Assembly (NCBI RefSeq): GCF_013177635.1
Contig: NZ_CP030944.1
Span: 2,046,001-2,110,000, forward strand
Length of the DNA stretch: 64,000 bases
Direction: 5' to 3'
DNA from: Arcobacter aquimarinus
GTDB taxonomy: Bacteria; Campylobacterota; Campylobacteria; Campylobacterales; Arcobacteraceae
The notes under the pieces were generated by a model. The model was not told where the DNA came from. It ran no database searches and saw only the letters and a list, made by a program, of their open reading frames with translations. A program made the translations under genes and the position numbers. Below are positions 36,939 to 46,125 of the stretch, piece by piece (position 1 is the stretch's first letter; every line of letters begins with the position of its first letter).

Positions 36939-37694
36939 TTACTCTGCAACTTCAACTAAAATAGAATTTAATTGCATTTTTATATTACCTATTGATTCTT
37001 CAGCAGCAATCATTGTTGCTCCTTGAATAATAACTTCACATGCTGTTACTTCCACATTATGTTTTTGAGATAATTTACTCTCTACAAGTCCTGCAAATAA
37101 TGTACCTAACAAAGCTCCATACATTGTAGTAAGTAAGGCAACTGCCATAGCAGGACCAACAGCTGCTGGATCTGAAAGATTTGCTAGCATTGCAACAAGT
37201 CCAACTAAAGTACCAATCATTCCCATGGCACCAGCTGTTCCACCCATATTACCAAAAATACTTATCATTGTAGTATGTCTTTTATTCATATGCTCTAATT
37301 TTAATTCCATTAAAGGCTGTAAAGCATCTGGCTTAGTTCCATCAACTAATAACTGAAAAGCTTCTTTAAAAAATGGGTTTGTTTCTTGAAGAACTTTTTG
37401 TTCGATTTGCATAACTCCATGTTTTTTTATCTCAGTAGCATAAAAAACTATCTTTTCAACCAATTCAGGTAAAGGTTCAACTTTTACTTCATTTAAAGCA
37501 ACTTTAAATGCAGGAACAATTCTTTTTAAATCTTTTCCCTCAAATTGTCCTGCTGTTACGGCTATAGTTCCTCCAAAAACAATTACAACAGAAGGTATAT
37601 CAATGTAGGGACCAAAACCTACTCCTCCTAAAACAATCGCAAGCATAACCATTCCCCAACCTGCGACTAATCCTCCTAAGGTACTTTTATCCAT
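36939..37694 (-). CDS. motA: Flagellar stator protein MotA (PomA type)
   Basis: A 251-residue four-helix stator subunit. GAMGMIGTLVGLVAMLANLS and DPAAVGPAMAVALLTTMYG closely follow the corresponding TM3-TM4 region of Vibrio PomA, as does the N-terminal VLGG. The cytoplasmic loop carries the charged residues that contact FliG. It is translated 3 bases after fliY and before motB. Confidence 0.93.
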   Translation of the reverse strand: MDKSTLGGLVAGWGMVMLAIVLGGVGFGPYIDIPSVVIVFGGTIAVTAGQFEGKDLKRIVPAFKVALNEVKVEPLPELVEKIVFYATEIKKHGVMQIEQKVLQETNPFFKEAFQLLVDGTKPDALQPLMELKLEHMNKRHTTMISIFGNMGGTAGAMGMIGTLVGLVAMLANLSDPAAVGPAMAVALLTTMYGALLGTLFAGLVESKLSQKHNVEVTACEVIIQGATMIAAEESIGNIKMQLNSILVEVAE

Positions 37695-37697
37695 AAA

Positions 37698-38576
37698 TTA
37701 TAATCCTATTTGATTTAATCTTAAATCTTCACTACCGATTTTTTTGATTTTTAATCCAAATTTTCCTTCAACAATAACAGCTTCACCTTCTCCTATTCTT
37801 ACCCCATTAACTAAGATTTCTAAAGGTTCATTCACCATTTGTTCTAATTCAATAATTTCACCAACATCCCATCTTAAAATATCTTTTAATAAAACTACTT
37901 TTGTTCCTAACCTAACACTTAATTTTAATTTTACATTGTATAAAAGTTCTAAATTTCTAGGTGTTTGAATTGAAGTACTTGAACTATTATTGCTAGATGG
38001 AGTAGCTTGAACAGAAGGAACAATTTTTGCTTCTACTTCATTACTTGAAGGAGCATTACTTCCTGTAATTGAAAAGAAAAAAGGTGAAATTAACTGATCA
38101 AAATATATTACTAAAGGTAATTTTTCACTATCTAAAGATATTACAAATTCAAAAGCATTAGTTTTAGAGTTTAATGCTGTTCCTTCAACTATAGATGAAC
38201 TTTTAACTTCAGATTTAATTGAACCAATATCAGATAAACCTTGTGCATTTACAGAAGTACAAAAACTTCCACAAATATTGGAAATTATTTCATTTACAGC
38301 ATCTGTAATTTCATCATCAATATGCTCTTTTAAATCTCCCATTCCACCAAGCATTAAATACTCAAATCTTGTAGCACTTAATGTAGGTACATAAAAAATT
38401 ATTTGACTTGAAATACCTTTAAAATCAAACTTAACAATACATTCAATTAATTGTGTTGAATCAAAATTTTCGACTTCTAATTTAGTAATCGAATCAACTT
38501 GAGAATTTTTTGATAATAACTGTTCTAGTGTATTAGAAAGTTCTTCTTTTAATATGTTTGATAAATCTGATGCCAA
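37698..38576 (-). CDS. fliY: Flagellar motor switch protein FliY
   Basis: A 292-residue C-ring protein. The N-terminal two thirds form a CheC-like domain (with ITDAVNEIISNICGSF), and the C-terminal part (about 205-285) is a FliN/SpoA domain (DVGEIIELEQMVNEPLEILV). A separate fliN lies at 45763-46050. FliY is typical of Campylobacterota, Gram-positives and spirochaetes. I do not claim CheY-P phosphatase activity: the EIISN stretch has one more residue than the ExxN motif of CheC. Confidence 0.88.
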   Translation of the reverse strand: MASDLSNILKEELSNTLEQLLSKNSQVDSITKLEVENFDSTQLIECIVKFDFKGISSQIIFYVPTLSATRFEYLMLGGMGDLKEHIDDEITDAVNEIISNICGSFCTSVNAQGLSDIGSIKSEVKSSSIVEGTALNSKTNAFEFVISLDSEKLPLVIYFDQLISPFFFSITGSNAPSSNEVEAKIVPSVQATPSSNNSSSTSIQTPRNLELLYNVKLKLSVRLGTKVVLLKDILRWDVGEIIELEQMVNEPLEILVNGVRIGEGEAVIVEGKFGLKIKKIGSEDLRLNQIGL

Positions 38577-38586
38577 CTAAAATACC

Positions 38587-38904
38587 TTATTGCTTATTAA
38601 TTTTTTGTTCCATTTCTTGTAAGACAAAAGCCTTTACTTTCATCATATCCTCAGTAGGATATTTATATTCTGCTTCACCTCTTGTTACTTTAACAAAAAA
38701 ATCTTTCGAGTTCCTATTGTAACCGAATTTAATATTATCTAAAATGACTTCATTTTTATCGAGAACATACTGTTGTCCTTGATTTTTTTTGTATTCATCA
38801 TCTTGGATAACCTTTTGTTTAGCTTCAAGATTATTAACTTTTTGAGATTTCTCAATATTATTTTGTTTCGCATTATCAATTTCAGCAACTCTTCCAATTT
38901 CCAT
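38587..38904 (-). CDS. FlaG-like small flagellar protein
   Basis: A 105-residue protein with a charged, disordered N-half and a C-terminal beta-rich half (FGYNRNSKDFFVKV, then YKYPTEDMMKVKAFV) that resembles FlaG, a protein that affects filament length. GGAGG at 38914-38910 is 5 bases before the ATG at 38904; a TTG at 38916 would put the start inside this site, so it is rejected. It is the first gene before fliY-motAB in its run. The assignment is by resemblance only. Confidence 0.55.
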   Translation of the reverse strand: MEIGRVAEIDNAKQNNIEKSQKVNNLEAKQKVIQDDEYKKNQGQQYVLDKNEVILDNIKFGYNRNSKDFFVKVTRGEAEYKYPTEDMMKVKAFVLQEMEQKINKQ

Positions 38905-38980
38905 GGTATCCTCCAAAAAAGTAACATTTATTAATTATTATAGCAGAAAAAGATTAAATTACTTAAGATTTTGGAGATAT

Positions 38981-40978
38981 CTATAGAGATTCTAAATACT
39001 CATCAAACCCTACAATTTTGAAATCTATTAATGAATCTAAGTATGGTTGAGTCAAAAATTGTTTTGCACTTGGAATTTTTAATTCTTGAATAAGTTGAAT
39101 AGCTGTTAAAAAATCAGCATCTGGATCATTTAGTAATGCTTTAATTAATGATATTTGAATAGAAGCGTCATTATATCTTCCTGCTTCTAAAAGTGCAGCT
39201 ACAAGTAAATACATCGTATATTTATCTTCTAACTTATATTCACTTTGTAAATATTCTAAAGTTTTAATTGATTCATCTGGCAAATTAAAATGTAAATCCC
39301 TTAAAGCTTTAGTTCTTAAATAAGAAGGCGTATTTTTACCTGTTATTCTTAAGTCTGCTTTTGAAAATACTCCTAAAGCTTTCAAAATATCAATATAATA
39401 TCTAGTTATAACCAAAGGACCTTCTAAAAAATTATTATTTAACGTAAGTGGTATAGAATCTTGCAATCTTGCAAAATAGATAAAGTTAGTCTCATTATTT
39501 CTTCTTTGTATCAACCTTATCAAAAAAGTCAATGGATCTTTAAAATGCTCATCCAATAAAGGATGATTTCCCAAAGGCTTATTTTGATTCATTGTATCTA
39601 AAAAATCTAAAGCTTTATAAAAAATAGTATTTTCATAAGTTAAAGGTTTATCTGCTGAAGTAAATTGTGGATTTAAAAATAATCTATAAATCTCTTTCCC
39701 AAAATAATTATATAAACCGTTACTATTTTTAATAGTAGTCTCTATATATTCTTTATCTTTAACTTTTACATTTATTCTATTTGCTGTTATTAAAAACATT
39801 GTAGAATATAACTTATTACCTGGATTTAATTTATAAGCTTTTTCAAAATATTTATACGCACTATGAAAGTCATTTATTTGAGCACATGATAAACCTAAAT
39901 TATAATAAATGTAAGATTTAGTATCTTTTGTAAGCATCTTCTTTAATTCTGTAACCCTAACAATTGGGTCTTCTTTTACTATATTCAAAAATTTATTATT
40001 ATAATCTACCATCTCTTCAAGGTTTAAAATATTTTCTTTTTGATTGTAAATAAAACCTTTTAAAGAGTCATAAATAATTTCTTGAGAATCTGAAAATATA
40101 AAAGGTGCAAAATAAAAAATAAAATCTATTTTTCTATATTCATCAAATTTCAGAACAGAATCTAAATACTGTTTAGAAGTAAATTTATTTTGATTAAAAT
40201 ATATTTCTAAAGGTAATTCAATATTTGCTTTAAAAGTACTTCTTCTGCTATTTATTAAATCCAAAGTCTCTTTCAACTGTTCTATTTTATTTAATTTCAA
40301 GTCAGTAAATGCCAAAAACCATAAAATTTTATCTATTGTATTTGGATTAACATTTTGCTCTTTAGCTTTTCTTAGTAATAAAGCTGCTTTTTCATAATCT
40401 TTGAGTTTTATATAAATTAAAGCCTTTTTTAAATCCATTGTATAATCCATAGAATTTAAAACTTCTAATGCATTTTCATACTCTTTTAGTATTACATAAG
40501 TATCTGCTAACATTCTTTTTGTATGTTCTGAAAGATTTTTATATCTTTTTGATATTCTAACTATAGTATCTAGATACTTATTATCTTTTGAAATTTGATA
40601 TAGATAATAACAGGCTGACATATAAGAAAAAGTATTTGAAGATGCGTTTTCTTCTTTTTCATAAATTTTATTTAAATGCACAATTGCATTATCAATAGAA
40701 CCTAATTTATAGTAAGCAATTCCTATATTTAAAGATGAAGGTATTTCAAGAATTTTTGAAGTTCTTTTAAAAAGTTCAATTGCCTCTTCATATTCATTTT
40801 TACTTAAATGTAAGACTGCTTTATTAAAGTCAACTTGTAAAGAAAGATTTTCTTGAGTTTTTTTCAATTTCTCAAACTGAAAAATTATTTCTGGCTGAGA
40901 TTCTATTAAATCTTGATTAGCATATAAAATAGGATTTACAAAAAGGCTACTCAATAATATTTTATATAATAATTTCAT
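38981..40978 (-). CDS. Second exported TPR-repeat protein in the flagellar operon
   Basis: A 665-residue protein with a signal peptide (about 1-20, ending ILYA) and TPR repeats through most of its length (for example LNIGIAYYKLGSIDNAIVHL and DFHSAYKYFEKAYKLNPGN). It is almost the same length as the TPR protein at 26069-28063, but the sequences look only distantly alike. It lies between a coiled-coil membrane protein gene (13 bases) and the FlaG-like gene. A periplasmic motor-scaffold role (PflA-like) is plausible and unproven. Confidence 0.72.
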   Translation of the reverse strand: MKLLYKILLSSLFVNPILYANQDLIESQPEIIFQFEKLKKTQENLSLQVDFNKAVLHLSKNEYEEAIELFKRTSKILEIPSSLNIGIAYYKLGSIDNAIVHLNKIYEKEENASSNTFSYMSACYYLYQISKDNKYLDTIVRISKRYKNLSEHTKRMLADTYVILKEYENALEVLNSMDYTMDLKKALIYIKLKDYEKAALLLRKAKEQNVNPNTIDKILWFLAFTDLKLNKIEQLKETLDLINSRRSTFKANIELPLEIYFNQNKFTSKQYLDSVLKFDEYRKIDFIFYFAPFIFSDSQEIIYDSLKGFIYNQKENILNLEEMVDYNNKFLNIVKEDPIVRVTELKKMLTKDTKSYIYYNLGLSCAQINDFHSAYKYFEKAYKLNPGNKLYSTMFLITANRINVKVKDKEYIETTIKNSNGLYNYFGKEIYRLFLNPQFTSADKPLTYENTIFYKALDFLDTMNQNKPLGNHPLLDEHFKDPLTFLIRLIQRRNNETNFIYFARLQDSIPLTLNNNFLEGPLVITRYYIDILKALGVFSKADLRITGKNTPSYLRTKALRDLHFNLPDESIKTLEYLQSEYKLEDKYTMYLLVAALLEAGRYNDASIQISLIKALLNDPDADFLTAIQLIQELKIPSAKQFLTQPYLDSLIDFKIVGFDEYLESL

Positions 40979-40991
40979 TAAAATTCAAGAC

Positions 40992-41321
40992 CTAAACCAT
41001 AGCATTAACTTGAGCATAAAGCTCTTCATTTCTTTTTTCTAATTCATCAACTCTATTTTTTAAATTCATATTTTCAAGTCTTAATTCTTGCAAATCATCT
41101 CTTGCTACTTGAAGATTACCTTGGTTATTTTTTAAAGTATTAGCACTAATTTTAACTTGTTTTTCATATCTTTCTATCAAACTTTCAAGTTTTGACATAT
41201 CTTCTTGTATTATATTTTTTTCTTCATTTACTTTCTTATACAAAGATTTATATACATTTGCACTAGAAAAAAAATATAGTAATAATACACCAAGAACTGC
41301 TATCAATAAAAAATTTTCCAA
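40992..41321 (-). CDS. Small membrane-anchored coiled-coil protein
   Basis: A 109-residue protein: one N-terminal membrane helix (about 3-21) and a continuous coiled-coil (about 30-105). The layout is like FtsB/DivIC-type bitopic proteins, though no specific match is seen. It sits after the hook gene (about 54 bases) and 13 bases before the TPR gene, in the flagellar direction. Function unknown. Confidence 0.65.
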   Translation of the reverse strand: MENFLLIAVLGVLLLYFFSSANVYKSLYKKVNEEKNIIQEDMSKLESLIERYEKQVKISANTLKNNQGNLQVARDDLQELRLENMNLKNRVDELEKRNEELYAQVNAMV

Positions 41322-41374
41322 ATTTATCCTACCAAAAATAAAGTAGAGTAAATAAACTTACTCTACTTATTAAG

Positions 41375-43486
41375 TTATCTTTTAAGATTTATTAAAGTAT
41401 TCAATAACTCATCTGATGTTGTTATTGATTTTGCATTTGCTTCAAATGCTCTTTGAAATACCATTAAGTTTACTAAACTTTCACTTAAATCTGCTGTACT
41501 TAACTCAAGTGTTTTAGCCTCTACTTTTGCTGTTTTATTATTATTTAGATTATAAATTGGGTCACCTGATTCATTTGTTTTTCCAAGTAGATTATCTCCC
41601 ATTGGATTTAATCCTCTATTATTATTAAACACTGCAATTGCTACTTGTCCTATTGCGAACTCAGCTCCATCTTGTTTCATTGTAATTAAACCCGTATTAT
41701 CTACAGAAAATTCTCCAAATGCTGAATCTGAAATTCCTAAAGTATCAAGTCTTAATTGTAAACTTCCTTTTGATGCTGTTTGATCTACTTTATTTATTAT
41801 TTCTATAAATTCAGCTCCTGCTCCTTTTCTTCCTGAATAGTTAGCATTTACATCTAGTGGCGTTAAAGTTCCTGCATTATCATATTTCATTGAACCCGTA
41901 AATTCAACATCATAATTTGAATCTAATGTATTTATTACTAAATTACCATTTACATTTCTTGCTTCTACATATTTTGATAATTCAGCATTAGAATTTATAC
42001 CTGTTACTAAATCATCAACAGAAGCTACAGGTGTAATATTTATTGGTGCTGAATTATAATCTGGTGCACCTGTATTTGGAACAGGAATAACTTTAGCTAT
42101 TTCTTTGTCATAAATAGTAATACCATAATTAAAATCTGTAGCTGTTCCTAATTTTAAATCTGTAGGAGTATAAACATCTTGTTGTTTACCTGTTATTAAT
42201 TTTGATAATGCATCTCTTGATGTTTCAAGTGCTGCTATTCCTGATCCTCTCTCTGCAAATGATGTTGTTTGAAAATTCCCTTGAATTACTGTTCCTGATG
42301 ATTCTTCTGCTACTTCAGATATTGTAAACTCTTTCCCTGGTATCAATGATCTTATTTGTATTATCCCTTTTAACATATCTGCACTATTTGTTGAATCATT
42401 ATATGTTGTTGTTGTATTAAACGTATCATTTTTTGTAGAATCTACAGCCATTGTTGCTACAAGTCCTGGTATTTGTGATACCATATCTGCTAAAGCTTTA
42501 TATGTAGCTATTTTACTTGCTGCTTTATCATAGGCTGCAATTGCGGCATCATATGCTGGAGTTGTTGGAGATGGTGCTGGTACTAAGGTAGCTGGATCAA
42601 CTAATCCATTTTCAGCAGGTTCCAATGCTTGTCCTGCTGCACCTAAAGAATTCCATAAATCTTCTCTAAAACCTTGGCTTGAGCTTGTTAATAAATATTT
42701 TTGTGAGTATTTATTCCCATCTATATATACATATATTTGATCACCATCTTTACTTATTATTGATTCATCACCTGATTTAAAATTTATTTGTGATATTTGT
42801 GATATTGAAGTTGCAGATGATGCATCTGGTTCATCTTTCAATTTTTGCAACCAAAAGGTATAATCTTTTATTGCTTCTTCTACATCTGATATTTTTGAAG
42901 ATTTTGTTTTTGATCCATCTCCACTAAATATACTTGTTGCATCTGATTTTGCTGTTGTTGTATAATCTGTTGCCTTGGCTGTTATTGTTTCTACATATGT
43001 TCCATGTCTTATTATTTTTGTTCCTAATAATTTATTATAATTAGTATTAAATACTGAAACATTTGGATTTGTACTTGTTACATCATTTTGGCTATCTATT
43101 GGACTCATCATCCAACCTTGTACTTCATTTCCTGCTGCATCTTGAAGGGTTCCATTATCTCCCATCCTAAAGTTACCTGCTCTTGTATAAAGTGTCTCTG
43201 ATGCTCCTGAATTTCTTGTATTTACTACTGTAAAAAATCCATCTCCACTAAGTGCCATATCATAGTTCACACCTGTTAATTTCAAATTCCCTTGAGTATA
43301 AAGTTTCTCTGCATCTAGTATTTTAGAACCTTTCCCTATTCTATCTTGATACATTTGATCTGCAAACGATATTCTTGAGGCTTTATATCCTATTGTATTT
43401 ACGTTTGCTATATTATTTGACTCATTATCTAAAGCTTGTTGTTGAGATGACAATCCTGAAATCCCTGTCCATAGTGCTCCAATCAT
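41375..43486 (-). CDS. flgE: Flagellar hook protein FlgE (long copy)
   Basis: A 703-residue hook protein. N-terminal MIGALWTGISGLSSQQQALD with NIANVNTIGYK and a C-terminal VNLMVFQRAFEANAKSITTS form the D0 core. It shares with the neighbouring paralogue a segment near 170-210 (ITAKATDYTTTAKSD, KTKSSKISD), but has a larger middle domain, including an Ala/Pro-rich stretch (about 297-325). AAAGGA lies before the ATG. A strong dyad lies in the gap to the upstream paralogue. Confidence 0.92.
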   Translation of the reverse strand: MIGALWTGISGLSSQQQALDNESNNIANVNTIGYKASRISFADQMYQDRIGKGSKILDAEKLYTQGNLKLTGVNYDMALSGDGFFTVVNTRNSGASETLYTRAGNFRMGDNGTLQDAAGNEVQGWMMSPIDSQNDVTSTNPNVSVFNTNYNKLLGTKIIRHGTYVETITAKATDYTTTAKSDATSIFSGDGSKTKSSKISDVEEAIKDYTFWLQKLKDEPDASSATSISQISQINFKSGDESIISKDGDQIYVYIDGNKYSQKYLLTSSSQGFREDLWNSLGAAGQALEPAENGLVDPATLVPAPSPTTPAYDAAIAAYDKAASKIATYKALADMVSQIPGLVATMAVDSTKNDTFNTTTTYNDSTNSADMLKGIIQIRSLIPGKEFTISEVAEESSGTVIQGNFQTTSFAERGSGIAALETSRDALSKLITGKQQDVYTPTDLKLGTATDFNYGITIYDKEIAKVIPVPNTGAPDYNSAPINITPVASVDDLVTGINSNAELSKYVEARNVNGNLVINTLDSNYDVEFTGSMKYDNAGTLTPLDVNANYSGRKGAGAEFIEIINKVDQTASKGSLQLRLDTLGISDSAFGEFSVDNTGLITMKQDGAEFAIGQVAIAVFNNNRGLNPMGDNLLGKTNESGDPIYNLNNNKTAKVEAKTLELSTADLSESLVNLMVFQRAFEANAKSITTSDELLNTLINLKR

Positions 43487-43510
43487 GATTCGTCCTTTAT
43501 TTTAAGGTTT

Positions 43511-43560
43511 ATGAACTTATGTTCATACGTTAATATTAAAATAATATTAAAATATGAACA
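43511..43560. promoter_or_regulatory. Nested dyads between the two hook genes
   Basis: The 74-base gap holds two overlapping inverted repeats. ATGAAC (43511-43516) and GTTCAT (43521-43526) are separated by TTAT. TGTTCATA (43520-43527) pairs with TATGAACA (43553-43560), and inside them AATATTA (43532-43538) pairs with TAATATT (43542-43548). The long hairpin begins right after the upstream hook paralogue's stop codon on the minus strand. There is no clear T run after it, so it could be an operator, an mRNA-processing site or a weak terminator. Confidence 0.6.
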
Positions 43561-45063
43561 CTATTTCTTTAATTGTATTGCTGTTTGTAACATTTCATCA
43601 GAAGTTGTTACAGATTTTGAATTTGCTTCAAAAGCTTTTTGATATATCATCAAAGCAGTTAAACTATTTGCTAAATTTGCTTTACTTTGCTCTAATGAAT
43701 TACTAACTAACTTGTTTAAACCATTGGCATTTGAAACATCTCCAGCTTCCTTTGACCAAGAATATAAATTACCTCCTTGTGGATCTAATCCTTGCTCATT
43801 TACAAAACTTGCTGTTTGAAGTTTTCCCACAACAAATTTATTCTCACCATCTTTAATATAAATAATCCCATCTGAAATTTCCATATCCGTTGAAGAATTG
43901 TTTGAAATCCCTAATTTTAAAAGATTTAATTGAATACTACTTAAATCTAAATTACCGTTTCTTTCACTCTCTAAAGATACATTATTAGTAATTTCTAAAA
44001 GATCTGCATTTGCTTTTTGTAAAGCACTTTTTAAAGCATCTCTTGCACTTTCAACCATCGCTATTCCCGAACCAAATTCAGCTTCTTGGATATTAGATAT
44101 TTTTAAATCTAAATTTTCTTTATTTATATAAGCTTCATTTATTATTACTTCTTTTCCTGTAATTAAAGAATCTATTTTTAAGATTCCAGTATTAGTATCT
44201 ATCGAAGAGCTAAGTCCAGCAATATTTGATATCTTGTCTGAAAAAGCTTTTAATGTTCCTTCTAAACCTAATTTAGGATCAAAATTTTGTAAAATTTGAT
44301 TTCCATTTATATTTACTTTTATATAGTCATTTTCATTTTGAAGATTATTTATTGCTGTTGAAAAATTGATTTCTGTTTTTTGAGCTTTAGAAGAGACAGG
44401 TTCTTCTGTAGAATTCAAAGAATACTCTTTTAACTTATTTTTATAATCTAAAATCAAAGCATCAATATCATTTATTTTAGAAGATTTAGTTTTATAATCA
44501 CTTCCACTTTGATTCAAATCATCATCTTTTGCAGTAGTTTTATAATCTGTTGCTTTAGTATTTATTGTTTGTAGATTATTTAAATTCCCTATATTTTGAC
44601 TTGCTATAAAATTAACAAAACTATTATCAAACTGTTCTGTTCCATTTGTACTATTTACAGTTTTTGTACTAACAAGTCCCATTACATCCATATTACCTTG
44701 TGTTTGTAAGAAACCACTTTCAGCAACTTTAAAATTTCCAGCTCTTGTATAATAAGTTTCAGGTAGCCCTTTTGAATTTATATTTTGAACTACAAAATAT
44801 CCCTTACCTTCAATTGCAACATCATAAGGACTAGAAGTTAGTTTTATTCCACCTTGTTGATACATAGCTTTATCTACCGTTGCAACAGTACTACCTTTTC
44901 CATAAGAAGTAGATGTGTTATTTTTATACATTAAATCAGCAAAATTAATAACATCTTCCTTGTATCCAATAGTGTTTACGTTAGAACTGTTATTAGATTC
45001 TACACTTAAAGCTTTTTCAAAGCTATTAAGTCCTGTTATTCCATTCCATAATCCACTTATCAT
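43561..45063 (-). CDS. flgE: Hook protein paralogue FlgE2 (short copy)
   Basis: A 500-residue FlgE-family protein: N-terminal MISGLWNGITGLNSFEKALS with NVNTIGYK and C-terminal TALMIYQKAFEANSKSVTTS. It carries the TKATDYKTTAKDDD and YKTKSSKIND segment seen in the longer copy, which argues for a tandem duplication. It lies 9 bases after flgD. It may be a minor hook or hook-start protein; which of the two builds most of the hook cannot be told. Confidence 0.88.
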   Translation of the reverse strand: MISGLWNGITGLNSFEKALSVESNNSSNVNTIGYKEDVINFADLMYKNNTSTSYGKGSTVATVDKAMYQQGGIKLTSSPYDVAIEGKGYFVVQNINSKGLPETYYTRAGNFKVAESGFLQTQGNMDVMGLVSTKTVNSTNGTEQFDNSFVNFIASQNIGNLNNLQTINTKATDYKTTAKDDDLNQSGSDYKTKSSKINDIDALILDYKNKLKEYSLNSTEEPVSSKAQKTEINFSTAINNLQNENDYIKVNINGNQILQNFDPKLGLEGTLKAFSDKISNIAGLSSSIDTNTGILKIDSLITGKEVIINEAYINKENLDLKISNIQEAEFGSGIAMVESARDALKSALQKANADLLEITNNVSLESERNGNLDLSSIQLNLLKLGISNNSSTDMEISDGIIYIKDGENKFVVGKLQTASFVNEQGLDPQGGNLYSWSKEAGDVSNANGLNKLVSNSLEQSKANLANSLTALMIYQKAFEANSKSVTTSDEMLQTAIQLKK

Positions 45064-45072
45064 AACTATTCC

Positions 45073-45753
45073 TTAAAATATTTTTGTTATTGATGAGAAA
45101 GGTAAAGTTGCCATTTGATCAGAATATACAGGAGTTGTTACACCTGCTAATGCATATTTATGATCTGTTATTTTTTCATTGTTTTCATCAAGTATAGTTA
45201 ATTTACCATCACTAATTAATGGAGTACCTGGAGCAGTTAAAACTATTTTATTTCCTGTTTTAGCTCCATTTTCATCAAGAAGCTCTCCATTTAAATCATA
45301 ATTTACTATTTTATTTTTTGTTTCATCAGATGGATCTTGTAGAACAATTCTATCTTCTAGATATAATATTTGTTGTGCTTTTACTTGAATTTCTCCATCT
45401 ACATTTTCAATTGATCTAACAGTATAAGCTTTTGTTACTCCATCTTCTCCAATATTTCCATCTTCAATATTTTTACCAATAATTCCAGTTGCATTTGCTA
45501 ATGCAGTTTGAGTAAAAGCAGTTTGCATAGACTGCATAGCTTTCATCATTTCTTGATTTGTAGCAATAGTTGACATTTGCATTTGAGTTGAAAGCATTTT
45601 TGCAGAATCCATAGGTTTTGTTGGATCTTGTAATTTTAATTCTTGAATCATTAATTTTAAAAAATCATTATTTGTCAACTGATCATTACTTATTGCTGTT
45701 GTATAAGAGTTACCATCAACTCCTACATTTGAATTAACTTGAATATCTGCCAT
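45073..45753 (-). CDS. flgD: Hook cap protein FlgD
   Basis: A 226-residue hook-assembly scaffold. The N-terminal LMIQELKLQDPTKPMDS is the FlgD signature; the rest contains a FlgD Ig-like/Tudor part. It lies directly upstream of the two hook genes, as expected, and 9 bases after fliN. Confidence 0.93.
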   Translation of the reverse strand: MADIQVNSNVGVDGNSYTTAISNDQLTNNDFLKLMIQELKLQDPTKPMDSAKMLSTQMQMSTIATNQEMMKAMQSMQTAFTQTALANATGIIGKNIEDGNIGEDGVTKAYTVRSIENVDGEIQVKAQQILYLEDRIVLQDPSDETKNKIVNYDLNGELLDENGAKTGNKIVLTAPGTPLISDGKLTILDENNEKITDHKYALAGVTTPVYSDQMATLPFSSITKIF

Positions 45754-45762
45754 TTTAAACTC

Positions 45763-46050
45763 CTAAATCATATGTTCTTCAAAAAAATATCTAACTACAT
45801 TATCTGAGTCCATAGAATCTTGAACTCTAACAGCTAATTTATCATCTATTACTATAATATCACCTGTTCCTATAATCCTAGTGTTAACATAAATCTCTCC
45901 TCCTGAACCAGCAGGTTTATGTAAAGAAATTATATCACCTTCACTAAGCTTAAGAAATTCAGAGATAGTAATATTTGTATAACCTAACATTACATCTACA
46001 ACTATTTCTGTATCAACTAATAAATCATAATCTCTTTCACTAATTTCCAT
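45763..46050 (-). CDS. fliN: Flagellar motor switch protein FliN
   Basis: A 95-residue SpoA-domain C-ring protein: VDVMLGYTNITISEFLKLSEGDIISL and VNTRIIGTGDIIVIDDKLAVRV match the FliN fold. It is present in addition to FliY. Upstream is a 75-base gap to fliH, which may hold a promoter; I see none that is clear. Confidence 0.9.
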   Translation of the reverse strand: MEISERDYDLLVDTEIVVDVMLGYTNITISEFLKLSEGDIISLHKPAGSGGEIYVNTRIIGTGDIIVIDDKLAVRVQDSMDSDNVVRYFFEEHMI

Positions 46051-46125
46051 TTAAATACTTTTCAACTTATTTTGATAAATTATATCATAAAGTTATGTTA
46101 TTTTTATTAATTATTAATTTTTATA

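Noticed and set aside
37698-38576. FliY as a CheC-type CheY-P phosphatase
   Set aside because: The stretch EIISN has an extra residue compared with ExxN, so the active-site motif is not convincing.
38739-38927. Short frame overlapping the FlaG-like gene in another frame
   Set aside because: No ribosome site; the FlaG-like frame has GGAGG and a family-like sequence.
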